From the NCBI GenBank assembly GCA_013288145.1, contig JABDCJ010000001.1, forward strand, positions 1-62,003: a stretch of DNA of 62,003 nucleotides, read 5' to 3'. Positions 35,471-43,326 of this stretch are shown one piece after another. The first letter of the stretch is position 1. Each line of letters begins with the position of its first letter. Both the position numbers and the translations under genes were made by a program. The stretch is from Nitrososphaerota archaeon. Lineage in GTDB: Archaea; Thermoproteota; Nitrososphaeria; Nitrososphaerales; CADDZS01. The notes under the pieces are model-generated. The model had not been told where the DNA came from. It saw nothing but the letters and a program-made list of their open reading frames with translations, and did not search any database.

Positions 35471-36988
35471 ATGGAAAAACCAGTTGAGAGCGAAAGACCC
35501 GAGAAGCGCCAAAATGCCATTGCGAGGCTAGCATCTTGGTTTGATTCAAGACTCGGCTTATCCTACCCGTTTTTACGGTCAGTCCCTGCTTATTCGATAA
35601 ATCCCTTCTATTGGCTTGGGGCACTTACCGTGGTTGCATTTGTAATCCAAGGAATAACTGGAGTGATCATGATGCTATACTACGTTCCAGATCCTACAAC
35701 TGCTTTTTCTTCGACTCTGTACATTTTTCAAAAGGTCTCCTACGGTCGATTTCTCGAAACTATTCACCTTTACACCGCATACGCTATGATAATGCTGGCG
35801 TTCATGCACATGATGCGGGGCTACTTCGTTTCGGTGTACAAGAAACCGCGGGAGTTGATGTGGATTGTCGGAATGGGAATGGGTTTCGTAACGCTGGGGT
35901 TCGGGTTCACTGGCTACCTGCTTCCATGGACCGTAGTTTCAAAATCTGCAACAGATGTGGGAATTGGCATGATTGATGCGCTTCCTCCGCCGATTTCGAA
36001 TCTGATCAGTTTTCTTGTTATTGGAGCAGGCGGGGATGCAACTGAAATTCTACGATTTTACGACCTCCACGTCGTGGTCTTGCCCGCCGTTTTGCTTGTC
36101 CTTCTGGCTTTGAAAATGTACATGCTTGAAGCGAATGGAATCTCAGAGCCGGTTACGGGAAAAGAGATAACTCCAGAAAAGAAGAAACTGATTCCAATAT
36201 TTCCAGACGTGTCACTCTACCTGCTAGAGCTAGCTGCTATCTTCGGATCGGGAATGCTTTTGATTGCCGCAGCTTTCCCACTTAACTTACCACCGCAGTT
36301 CACACCACAACTTGCCGCACAATCAACTCCCCAGCCCGATTGGTATTTCCTTTGGATCTATCAGATCCTCAAGATTTCGGTATTTGAAGGTGCAGGTTTG
36401 CCTATAGCCTTGACGTTGGTTACTCTCATTTTCGTCATCCTCGTCCTTCTACCTTTCATAGACCGAGGTCCCGATAAGAGGATAGCAAAGAGACCTCTTT
36501 TTGTTACCCTTGGAATTATCTTCGTCGCAGAGGTCGCCGCTCTTGCTTATTGGGGTCTGATCACTCCAGGCCAGATCATACCAGTAGAGCAGGCAGTACT
36601 AGTCCTCGGCGGGCTCGCATTGGTGATTGCTGTAGTTTCGCTCGGCTTGTTCAGATTGATCTCGTCAAGGGCAAACAAACGTTTGCCAACAGTGCAAGGA
36701 CCAAAAATCATGAGAGCGGCAGAAATATGGAATGGGGTAGCGTTCACGATTTGCGCTGCATTCGGCGCTCTGACGATTGGCGGTACTATCAACTCAGCTG
36801 TCGCGCTTTTACTGAATGGTTTCGATCAGGCTAATGTCATCAACTTTCTCTCTTCCTTAGCGTTCCTCTCCGTATGTGTGGTTGGAACCACTTACCTGAT
36901 TTATCGTTCGGACCTGAGAACCGGAATGATCAAGAGAAGAGTGCGTGCTTTCGAAGTTGGATGGAAAGTTAGTATGGAGGATGACTAG
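35471..36988 (+). CDS. Cytochrome b subunit (SoxN/b6-like)
   Basis: 505 residues, about 11 membrane helices. It oxidises quinol with its Rieske partner. Helix B carries H99 and H113 with b6-like spacing; KKPRELMWIVG and GFTGYLLPW follow. Helix D has H200, but the second ligand position, 15 residues on, is K215 where b6-type proteins have His. The Qo motif is PDWYFLWIYQILK. The C-terminal third (about 390-505) is extra membrane sequence. The last bases overlap the start of the small membrane gene at 36981. Confidence 0.93.
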   Translation: MEKPVESERPEKRQNAIARLASWFDSRLGLSYPFLRSVPAYSINPFYWLGALTVVAFVIQGITGVIMMLYYVPDPTTAFSSTLYIFQKVSYGRFLETIHLYTAYAMIMLAFMHMMRGYFVSVYKKPRELMWIVGMGMGFVTLGFGFTGYLLPWTVVSKSATDVGIGMIDALPPPISNLISFLVIGAGGDATEILRFYDLHVVVLPAVLLVLLALKMYMLEANGISEPVTGKEITPEKKKLIPIFPDVSLYLLELAAIFGSGMLLIAAAFPLNLPPQFTPQLAAQSTPQPDWYFLWIYQILKISVFEGAGLPIALTLVTLIFVILVLLPFIDRGPDKRIAKRPLFVTLGIIFVAEVAALAYWGLITPGQIIPVEQAVLVLGGLALVIAVVSLGLFRLISSRANKRLPTVQGPKIMRAAEIWNGVAFTICAAFGALTIGGTINSAVALLLNGFDQANVINFLSSLAFLSVCVVGTTYLIYRSDLRTGMIKRRVRAFEVGWKVSMEDD

Positions 36989-37256
36989 AGAGACCGTGGT
37001 TCCGGCACGACGAGTCGTAATTCTGCTACTTTTGCTACAAGCGGTCACAACTTTGTTTCTTTGGACATTGGATGCCCTAAATGAAATCAGTGAGGGTGTT
37101 TTCGCTCTATTTCTCGCAGCAGACCTGGTCGCGTTTGCCATGATATCATATCTCTATCGTCACGAAAGGGAAGACGTGAACCCGAGCCGGACTTGGATTG
37201 CTGTCGGTGGGGCGCTCATAGTGGTATTGCTAATCACGAGCCTTATGCTAACTTAG
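36981..37256 (+). CDS. Small three-helix membrane protein after cytochrome b
   Basis: About 91 residues; ATG 36981 overlaps the cytochrome b stop by 8 bases. Helices: VVILLLLLQAVTTLFLW, then VFALFLAADLVAFAMISYL, then WIAVGGALIVVLLITSL. In the Sulfolobales the equivalent place holds OdsN; a relation is possible but not shown. It overlaps the convergent Rieske-2 gene by four bases. Confidence 0.6.
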   Translation: MTRETVVPARRVVILLLLLQAVTTLFLWTLDALNEISEGVFALFLAADLVAFAMISYLYRHEREDVNPSRTWIAVGGALIVVLLITSLMLT

Positions 37257-37768
37257 TTGATTTGACTGTTTCCAACGTAGAGGTTGGTGCCCTGTACTAA
37301 TACTGAGTACTCGGGCAGAGGTATAGGAGGAGGACCACCTTCGACATTTCCATTGCTTGCACTGAAAGTTCCATCGTGGCAGGGGCAGTAAATAACCGAA
37401 TTTTGATACTGCACGGTGCAGGGTCTGTGCGTGCATGTAGCACTAAACGCCTTCCATTGACCTCCGATGCTCACAAGTAATGAACTGCCAAAGGTCGGAT
37501 GTGAAAAATACGCATATGTTTTTCCTGATAGCTGGCTGAGCGAGGCAATCAGCGAATAACCACTAGGAACCGCTACAGAGCTAGATTGTGAGGTTCCATT
37601 GGCGACGGTGCTGCCCTGAATACTCGTGGATTGCTGAATTGTAGCTTGAACAAGTTCGGAATTTTGACTTTTCTGAACAAGGCTGCCTAACTCAAGTAAG
37701 CCGGCCGCGGCGGTACCTACCAAAGCAGCAGTGACAACAAAACTACGAATGAACTCTCTTCGGTTCAT
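37253..37768 (-). CDS. Rieske iron-sulfur protein 2
   Basis: 171 residues. The Tat signal N-R-R-E-F-I-R and a helix (VVTAALVGTAAAGLLEL) are followed by a Ser/Gln/Thr linker. The Rieske domain has CTHRPC and CPCHDGTFSASNG, then GGPPPIPLPEYSV. It is short, near the minimum. Its ATG overlaps the stop of the bis-histidine membrane cytochrome at 37768 by one base, so the two are translated as a pair. Confidence 0.93.
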   Translation of the reverse strand: MNRREFIRSFVVTAALVGTAAAGLLELGSLVQKSQNSELVQATIQQSTSIQGSTVANGTSQSSSVAVPSGYSLIASLSQLSGKTYAYFSHPTFGSSLLVSIGGQWKAFSATCTHRPCTVQYQNSVIYCPCHDGTFSASNGNVEGGPPPIPLPEYSVLVQGTNLYVGNSQIN

Positions 37769-38271
37769 TACTTTGCAACAAGCCTCCGAGGACGCTCCGG
37801 GAGTGTGATTTCTTTCAGGATCTTCTTTGCATGACCCCAGGCTCTTTGAGAGACGAGAATTGAGGTAATTCCCAAAATTATCAAACCAAGATAAAGGGGA
37901 ATGTTAGACCCGGAACTTACGGCGTGTATAACCATCATCGAAATCGCTGCAAATGAAAGCGAGCCGTGATAGAATAAGCTGTCCCGGTACCTTTCCAGGA
38001 AAGCGGTTCCGGTGAGCCACACAACCACCGCCTCGGCGGTTGCAGCATAACCGAGAATGACGGCTAGAGTAATAGGATACGAAACAAAATAAGCCACATG
38101 CAAAACCAAGAACAGGCCGCCCAGTGCAGAAAAAGTGATGTGAATTTTTCTAAGCAAGTTTAGATTTCTGGTATGCTTGAGTACCTGCTTTCGCAACAAA
38201 ATGAATATTGCTGTGAAACCAATGAAAAACAGCGCGAGGAGACCAAAAATATCTCCTAATAGAAAATCCAT
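37768..38271 (-). CDS. Compact membrane cytochrome b with four haem-ligand histidines
   Basis: 167 residues, five membrane helices, ATG start. Two helices each carry a pair of histidines 14 apart: H44 and H58 (IHITFSALGGLFLVLH), then H102 and H116 (YHGSLSFAAISMMVIH). This is the four-helix, two-haem ligand pattern of b-type cytochromes and of ferric-reductase-like/YedZ proteins. The neighbour is Rieske-2. No known short cytochrome of this exact kind was recognised. The end is basic (PERPRRLVAK). Confidence 0.72.
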   Translation of the reverse strand: MDFLLGDIFGLLALFFIGFTAIFILLRKQVLKHTRNLNLLRKIHITFSALGGLFLVLHVAYFVSYPITLAVILGYAATAEAVVVWLTGTAFLERYRDSLFYHGSLSFAAISMMVIHAVSSGSNIPLYLGLIILGITSILVSQRAWGHAKKILKEITLPERPRRLVAK

Positions 38272-38307
38272 GGCAGAACCTAGCTATTGTTTAACAAAAC
38301 GCCCTAA

Positions 38308-38586
38308 CTATCTTTCAAACAAATATTTCGACGAGTAAGAATCCACACCGCTGAAACCATGAACTTGAAAGTAAGATAAGAAATTTGTAACACCCGCACG
38401 AATTGGTGCAACCATGGCGTTCGATCCATCTGTATTCGCAGAGGGTGTTGTATTTAATTGAGGTCCGGAAATCGGGGTCGCTCCTGAGGATCTCACGCTA
38501 AAGGGATTCACTAGAAGTATCACGACCGCAAAAGCAAGAATTGTACAGAGTAGTACGATTGAGAGCGGAGTAAGCCTGTTTTTCAT
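38308..38586 (-). CDS. Membrane-anchored small protein upstream of the Rieske-2 operon
   Basis: About 92 residues from ATG 38586 (the frame stays open to 38619). One membrane helix (LSIVLLCTILAFAVVILLV) and a Ser/Thr/Asn-rich extracellular part ending in FLSYFQVHGFSGVDSYS. Two to three dozen bases separate it from the compact cytochrome, so it is probably the first gene of that operon. A structural or docking subunit is likely; no enzyme motif. Confidence 0.5.
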   Translation of the reverse strand: MKNRLTPLSIVLLCTILAFAVVILLVNPFSVRSSGATPISGPQLNTTPSANTDGSNAMVAPIRAGVTNFLSYFQVHGFSGVDSYSSKYLFER

Positions 38587-38619
38587 ACCCTCTTCCAGAG
38601 ACTCCCGCGACGAGGTCAC

Positions 38620-38916
38620 AACCCACCTTGTTAGTATATTACGCGTTTCCGAAATTCATCCGAAATCGTTTCAGATCTAAACGCCGAAATCCGGCTTGCT
38701 CTCTTTTATACAACCATTTGAGTATCCTTTGATTTTCTCGATTTTGATTTTTGTACTACAACAACATTTAGTCCTGGTGAGATCCCTAGGAACCTCGTGA
38801 TTTATTATACGAAATCCCAGAGCAGTTTGCTCAGAAAACAGTTATCTTACCTTGTTTTGATTGAATAAATCTGTCAGGGCGAGATCACGTCAACTCAAGT
38901 CAACACGAAAGACCAG
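38620..38916. promoter_or_regulatory. 297-base divergent promoter region
   Basis: Lies between the Rieske-2 operon (minus) and the winged-helix gene (plus). Several A/T-rich TATA-like boxes (for example gtgatttattatac, about 38797-38810) are seen. No coding sequence was found. Confidence 0.4.
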
Positions 38917-39435
38917 GTGCTTCTTTATATTAGAAATCACCCCGGCACACATCTCAGGCAGATCAAGAGGGATCTCGATATTTCCATGGGAGTTACGCAA
39001 TATCATTTGAGTTCCCTTGAAAGATCCCAGCAGATAATAGCTCGCAGAGGAGGGCTTTACAAGAGGTTCTATCTTGCGCTTGCTTTTGGCGAGCACCAAC
39101 AAGAGATCCTAGATGTACTTTCTCAGGAAACCGAACGTGATTTGATGCTTTTCCTAATTCAAAAGCCGTGGGCGACTCAAAAAGATCTATCGGAGTACGC
39201 CAGAATATCTCCGGGGACAATTAATTGGCATATGAAAAGATTGATTGCAGCAAAGTTGGTTTCAACGAAGCGCGCGGGCCAGTTTGTTATGTATTCGATT
39301 ACCGTGGATTCAGATGAAATCATTACTTTGCTGCGTAGTTATCATCCGAGCACCTGGGAAAAGTGGGCTGATAGGATTGCAAACGTTGTCAATGAGCTGT
39401 CAAATATCGAACCAGAAGGGGAGGAGAAATCATGA
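38917..39435 (+). CDS. Tandem winged-helix transcription regulator
   Basis: 172 residues from GTG. Two winged-helix domains: residues 4-55 (IRNHPGTHLRQIKRDLD, SMGVTQYHLSSLERSQQII) and about 66-125 (LMLFLIQKPWATQKDLSEYA, ISPGTINWHMKRLIAAKLV). A stop is a short way upstream in frame, and GTG is the only ordinary start. It overlaps the next gene by four bases (ATGA), so it is coupled to a small membrane protein. It probably regulates the neighbouring respiratory genes. Confidence 0.78.
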   Translation: MLLYIRNHPGTHLRQIKRDLDISMGVTQYHLSSLERSQQIIARRGGLYKRFYLALAFGEHQQEILDVLSQETERDLMLFLIQKPWATQKDLSEYARISPGTINWHMKRLIAAKLVSTKRAGQFVMYSITVDSDEIITLLRSYHPSTWEKWADRIANVVNELSNIEPEGEEKS

Positions 39436-39791
39436 TCGACTCGGGATCAATTTCAGGAATTGCTTTGAATCTGTTCTCAAACTTGGACATTGAAGGGGGC
39501 GCTGAACTTGCCCTAGATCTTGTGTCCGGAGTCTTTGCCTTCGTTTTGTTTGCAATAACGCTTTTCGCCTGGAGATTTCGGGGAAAACAACCCAGTCTCC
39601 TAATAGTTGCATTAGGTTTTCTTGCGTTCTTCTCGAAACAGCTCATTCAGATTCTACCATTAAATGATTGGCACAGCGACCTGTTCAAATCAGGAATGGA
39701 TTTTCTAACATTAGGCTTGTTTTTCATTGCTCTGGTTGTTAGACCGCAGCGCCGTGACAGAATTCCTGCGAGAGAGCCATCGACCGCCTAG
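39432..39791 (+). CDS. Small three-helix membrane protein coupled to winged-helix regulator
   Basis: 119 residues. Helices: LVSGVFAFVLFAITLFAW, then SLLIVALGFLAFFSKQLIQIL, then MDFLTLGLFFIALVVRP. The basic loop after the first (RFRGKQPS) is shared in plan with proteins at 7549 and 45257. The ATGA overlap with the regulator suggests a one-to-one pairing. Function unknown; a membrane sensor that holds the regulator is a reasonable idea. Confidence 0.65.
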   Translation: MIDSGSISGIALNLFSNLDIEGGAELALDLVSGVFAFVLFAITLFAWRFRGKQPSLLIVALGFLAFFSKQLIQILPLNDWHSDLFKSGMDFLTLGLFFIALVVRPQRRDRIPAREPSTA

Positions 39792-39829
39792 CTCTTTTAG
39801 GATCTTCATATTTCTCTCATTGAGATGGC

Positions 39830-40831
39830 CTAAACACACGGTCCCGATCCAACTACTTTTTCGGGAAATATGTTGCCGTTGGAATCGATGCGCAACTGAA
39901 TCGAAGGTAACTTTGTCTGCGCCGGCCCTCTCAGCACATTTCCGTTCAAATCGAACACGGAACCGTGACAGGGACAAAATAGGTCTCCATTCCCCGACTC
40001 GTACTGGCACACACAGCAAACGTGAGTACAAAGAAGGCTTATCGCGCTCACAGAACCGTCGCTCTTCTTCATTAGCATGTTTGTATACCCTTGCGATGGA
40101 TAATCAAAGTATTCAGGCACTCCGATCTGCAGCGAGTTAACGTTTGCAACAGCCCCTGATGGACCGGTGGATGTCGCACCTGAGGTTTGCGTATTACTTG
40201 GAGAATTACCTGAATCTTGTGAAGGACTTAGAGCGGTCCAGACTCCAAGCGCTGCTGCGACAACGAGAAGCGCGCCAATTGTACCGCCTATTTGTAGAAA
40301 GTCTCTCCTAGAATTCTTCATACCCATCTCAAAGTAACTATTCGCCTTTCTCTGCGAGATCAGACCCGAGACCGCTCTCGCCGAGTTTGCAAAGACAACG
40401 ATAACGAGCTGTGTTGCAAGGAGCGCATCAAAAGGCCACAATCCGAAAAGATAAATTGCAAAGGCAGAGGCAGAAAGATGATACTGTGGGGCAGTTGCGA
40501 TATCGGCAATTTGGAGGATAAACGTCAAAATAGCCCAACCGATGGTAGGCAAGATCACTCGCCTCTCAGAAAGTATGTTTGCGATCCCTAAGATTACATC
40601 AATAACGCATATTGCAACTAGTCCGTACGCGTGAGAGACGGCAAGTAACCAGAGAGATTTGTCAGTAGCAAGGAGATAGGCCCCAAGCGCTGCCGAGCCG
40701 AATAAGGCAATTCCGATCACAAGCTGTAATCGTGATAATCGTCGATTTACTTCCGCCTTCGATACTTTTGTTTTAGCCGTTGCTCCTTTCTGCGAAGAGG
40801 AATCCGAATCTCTTTTGCTCAAGCTTTTCAC
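39830..40831 (-). CDS. Rieske iron-sulfur protein 3 with N-terminal multi-helix domain
   Basis: 333 residues from GTG. Residues 1-30 are charged. About 35-160 form four membrane helices (for example LLAVSHAYGLVAICVIDVIL and ALLATQLVIVVFA). A Tat motif follows at S174-R-R-D-F-L-Q with a further helix. The Rieske domain has LLCTHVCCVCQY and LFCPCHGSVFDLNG. An internal ATG (M169 or M171) would give a normal Tat-only Rieske protein, but the upstream helices are in one open frame with no break. It stands apart from a cytochrome b gene. Confidence 0.88.
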   Translation of the reverse strand: MKSLSKRDSDSSSQKGATAKTKVSKAEVNRRLSRLQLVIGIALFGSAALGAYLLATDKSLWLLAVSHAYGLVAICVIDVILGIANILSERRVILPTIGWAILTFILQIADIATAPQYHLSASAFAIYLFGLWPFDALLATQLVIVVFANSARAVSGLISQRKANSYFEMGMKNSRRDFLQIGGTIGALLVVAAALGVWTALSPSQDSGNSPSNTQTSGATSTGPSGAVANVNSLQIGVPEYFDYPSQGYTNMLMKKSDGSVSAISLLCTHVCCVCQYESGNGDLFCPCHGSVFDLNGNVLRGPAQTKLPSIQLRIDSNGNIFPEKVVGSGPCV

Positions 40832-41003
40832 TTTGAATCAGACCATATACCATATTGGACAACTGATGGCCAAATGCAGTTCAAGGACCTTAACTGCCAG
40901 AGTACATGAGCGGATGTGGTTTTCATCGTCATATATCGCTTATAGTACACACTTGAAAGAGAAAAGGGATCGCTCTTCCATCGAATCAAACTCAGGAGGC
41001 AAA

Positions 41004-41090
41004 TTGACTCATCGGAGGGGAACGAAAGGACGGTTCAGCATGCCGGAGGAAACCAATAAACTCGAATTCAAAAAGCATGGTGAACCCTAA
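41004..41090 (+). CDS. Possible 28-residue basic peptide
   Basis: A perfect AGGAGG (40994-40999) precedes TTG 41004 by four bases. The frame THRRGTKGRFSMPEETNKLE... ends at TAA 41088-41090. The spacing is short, and the upstream frame reaches back to 40815 without features. It could be a leader peptide for the ZIP-like gene at 41123. Confidence 0.25.
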   Translation: MTHRRGTKGRFSMPEETNKLEFKKHGEP

Positions 41091-41122
41091 AATATGACGT
41101 ATGGCATATTTGTCTCAAACGC

Positions 41123-41872
41123 ATGGCCAGTCTTCTCACGATAGTTCTGTTTTCGACGGTGATGGGGCTGTCGATATTTCTTGCAATGCCCGTCGTTCTT
41201 CGGAGAGAAACCGGTGTCCTGAAGACTAAGTTTCTGAATGCGATCGCGATTGGTATCTTGATCTTTCTGATTGGGGACATCTTCTCGAATGTATCGCCCG
41301 ACCTCTATAACGGCAGCTATTTTGGTTACGGATCCTCGCTGCCGGCAGACGTGACATTTGCTATTGCATTCGGGTCGGGATTTCTAATCTTGTTTTTCTT
41401 GGGAAACCGAACTAGTTCAGGGCTAACCGCATCTCATTTGGCTCTGATCATAGCGTTTGGAATGGGGTTCCAAAACTTGACTGAAGGCCTCGTTTTCGGT
41501 TCGCTGGGGGTTACAGCTGGTTTGTCGGGTGCCGCTCTAGTGGTTTTGGTTGGTTTCATACTCCAAAATGTCACAGAGGGTTTTCCGATTGCATCTCCGT
41601 TCTTAGGGCGTACTGAAGGGAAATTCAGACAACTCGTGATTCTATTCTTGATTGGTGGATTGCCCACAATATTCGGAGGAGCTATAGGTTATTTCTACAA
41701 TGGATCAATTCTCGATGTAGCTTTCGATGGTGCAGCAATCGGAGCAATACTTTACGCCCTACTCCCAATGCTCCGAATGCTCTTCCGGGAGACTGACAGA
41801 ATATACTTGAGGGTAGGATATCTTGGCATTTTTCTTGGGTTCCTGATTGGTTTTCTAGTCAACTTGATCTAG
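41123..41872 (+). CDS. ZIP-family-like metal transporter
   Basis: 249 residues, about eight membrane helices. Two ZIP signatures: QNLTEG (residues 117-122) and QNVTEGFPIAS (148-158). These match the H-N-x-P-E-G of ZupT/ZIP transporters, but both histidines are glutamine and both prolines are threonine. It would carry divalent metals across the membrane. Loss of the His suggests altered metal choice. Its upstream region may hold a small leader peptide. Confidence 0.8.
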   Translation: MASLLTIVLFSTVMGLSIFLAMPVVLRRETGVLKTKFLNAIAIGILIFLIGDIFSNVSPDLYNGSYFGYGSSLPADVTFAIAFGSGFLILFFLGNRTSSGLTASHLALIIAFGMGFQNLTEGLVFGSLGVTAGLSGAALVVLVGFILQNVTEGFPIASPFLGRTEGKFRQLVILFLIGGLPTIFGGAIGYFYNGSILDVAFDGAAIGAILYALLPMLRMLFRETDRIYLRVGYLGIFLGFLIGFLVNLI

Positions 41873-42001
41873 ATTAGGAATGTACTCTTTTGATGAACCG
41901 ATGAGTGCCGACGAGGGGCGACTGGTTCTTGAGTTGGATGATTGTCTTCTCTACATAAATACTAAATGAAAGTCCATTATTCAGATGTTGGAGGAATTTG
42001 G

Positions 42002-42103
42002 ATGACGCGCGTCAGTCGGAGGTTAACATCGGCGAGGTCAGGAGTTGTTTACGAAATGAACATGCCGGAAGATTTGAAAGCACTTCTCGGATTCAATGCT
42101 TGA
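42002..42103 (+). CDS. Small 33-residue protein ahead of the CBS/zinc-finger gene
   Basis: A perfect GGAGG (41990-41994) lies seven bases before ATG 42002, giving MTRVSRRLTSARSGVVYEMN and more, to TGA 42101-42103. It ends 16 bases before the CBS gene, so the two would be one operon. A TATA-like ataaatac (about 41956-41963) is upstream. The sequence is basic at the front and acidic after. Function unknown. Confidence 0.5.
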   Translation: MTRVSRRLTSARSGVVYEMNMPEDLKALLGFNA

Positions 42104-42119
42104 AGGGAGTTATAGGAAT

Positions 42120-42668
42120 ATGTCTGAACTTGAAATTGCAATCAACGATCCAGTTTCGAAATTTATCCAGAAACCAATTTTGCTTCCCGCAAATGATTCC
42201 GTGGAGGACGCTGCAAAGCTCATGCTGGACCGAAAGATTGGCGAGGTCATTGTGACCCTGAACAATGAGGCTGTGGGCATTGTTACTGAATGGGATATTA
42301 TATCTCGGGTCGTCGCCCAGGGAAAAGATCCCGGGAAAACAACACTCCAGGAGGTAATGTCTGCACCTGTTCTTTCTGTTACACCAAGTTTGAAGGCTGG
42401 GGAAGCAATCAAACTGATGTCCCGCAACAAACACAGAAGACTGTTGGTAAAGGAAGGAAGCAAATTGCTTGGGGTGATAACTTTGAGCCAGGTTGTCGGG
42501 AGCTCGCGAGAAAACACAATCACTCTTCCGCTCTTGGAGCCAGCTTCAGGATCGCGCTGTCCTTACTGCGGATCGATTTTGAGAGACCGAGATGAATTAT
42601 CGTCCCACATCGATAGAGTTCACGTTCGCGAAGAGATTCTGAGAGGTGCTCACGGACCTAATCCTTGA
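42120..42668 (+). CDS. CBS-domain pair with C-terminal C2H2 zinc finger
   Basis: About 182 residues from ATG 42120. Two CBS motifs (about 15-70 and 80-140: IGEVIVTLNNEAVGIVTEWD, and KHRRLLVKEGSKLLGVITLSQ) bind adenosine nucleotides. A C2H2 finger ends the protein (CPYCGSILRDRDELSSHIDRVH in form C-x2-C-x12-H-x4-H). This could let nucleotide level control binding to DNA, RNA or protein. A UspA gene follows. Confidence 0.85.
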   Translation: MSELEIAINDPVSKFIQKPILLPANDSVEDAAKLMLDRKIGEVIVTLNNEAVGIVTEWDIISRVVAQGKDPGKTTLQEVMSAPVLSVTPSLKAGEAIKLMSRNKHRRLLVKEGSKLLGVITLSQVVGSSRENTITLPLLEPASGSRCPYCGSILRDRDELSSHIDRVHVREEILRGAHGPNP

Positions 42669-42772
42669 TCTGGCTAGTGCAACAGCGACCTAGTTCAAAG
42701 GATCATTTTACGGTTGTTCTAACACAATCTTATTACTTCGAGAACGGTTACGCTCTTAGTGAGTACATCCAA

Positions 42773-43249
42773 ATGTCTAACGAAACAACGCAGCTATTGC
42801 CGCTGAAAAAAGTTCTGGTTGCAACCGACGGTTCAAAGAACGCAGACAGAGCGGTTGAAGCATCAGTTCAGATAGCAAAAGAGTTCAATGCTGAACTTAT
42901 CGTGTTGAGCGTTGTCATGGATTTGATACCTCCCGTCTATTCACCCATTGGCGTCGACGTACCCGTTATCGATTATAGTGCTTATCTGACAAGAGCCGAA
43001 GACGATGCGAAAAAGATTGCCGCGGACGCCGCAATAAAGGGGGAAAAGGAATCTGTTAAGGCTAGGTCAGTTGTCATGAGAAGCGTAACGTCGATTGCGG
43101 AGGCAATTCTTGCCGAAGCTTCGAAAGAGAATGTGAATGTGATAGTGGTCGGAACAAGAGGCCTCGGCGGATTTAAGAAGTTGTTACTAGGTAGCGTTTC
43201 GAGTGCTGTCATAGATCATTCTCTATGCTCTGTTCTGGTGGTTAGGTAG
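42773..43249 (+). CDS. Universal stress protein (UspA family)
   Basis: About 158 residues from ATG 42773; the frame stays open to 42665 without family sequence. The ATP-binding motif IVVGTRGLGGFKKLLLGSVS (G-x2-G-x9-G-S) is clear. It is the common archaeal single-domain UspA. Together with two CBS proteins it forms a stress/energy group. Confidence 0.92.
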   Translation: MSNETTQLLPLKKVLVATDGSKNADRAVEASVQIAKEFNAELIVLSVVMDLIPPVYSPIGVDVPVIDYSAYLTRAEDDAKKIAADAAIKGEKESVKARSVVMRSVTSIAEAILAEASKENVNVIVVGTRGLGGFKKLLLGSVSSAVIDHSLCSVLVVR

Positions 43250-43326
43250 CGCCAAAAAATTCCAAACTTTGACCTGTTCAGATTCAGGCAAATTTGGTAT
43301 TTGGAGCTACTATTGAATTGCTAAAT

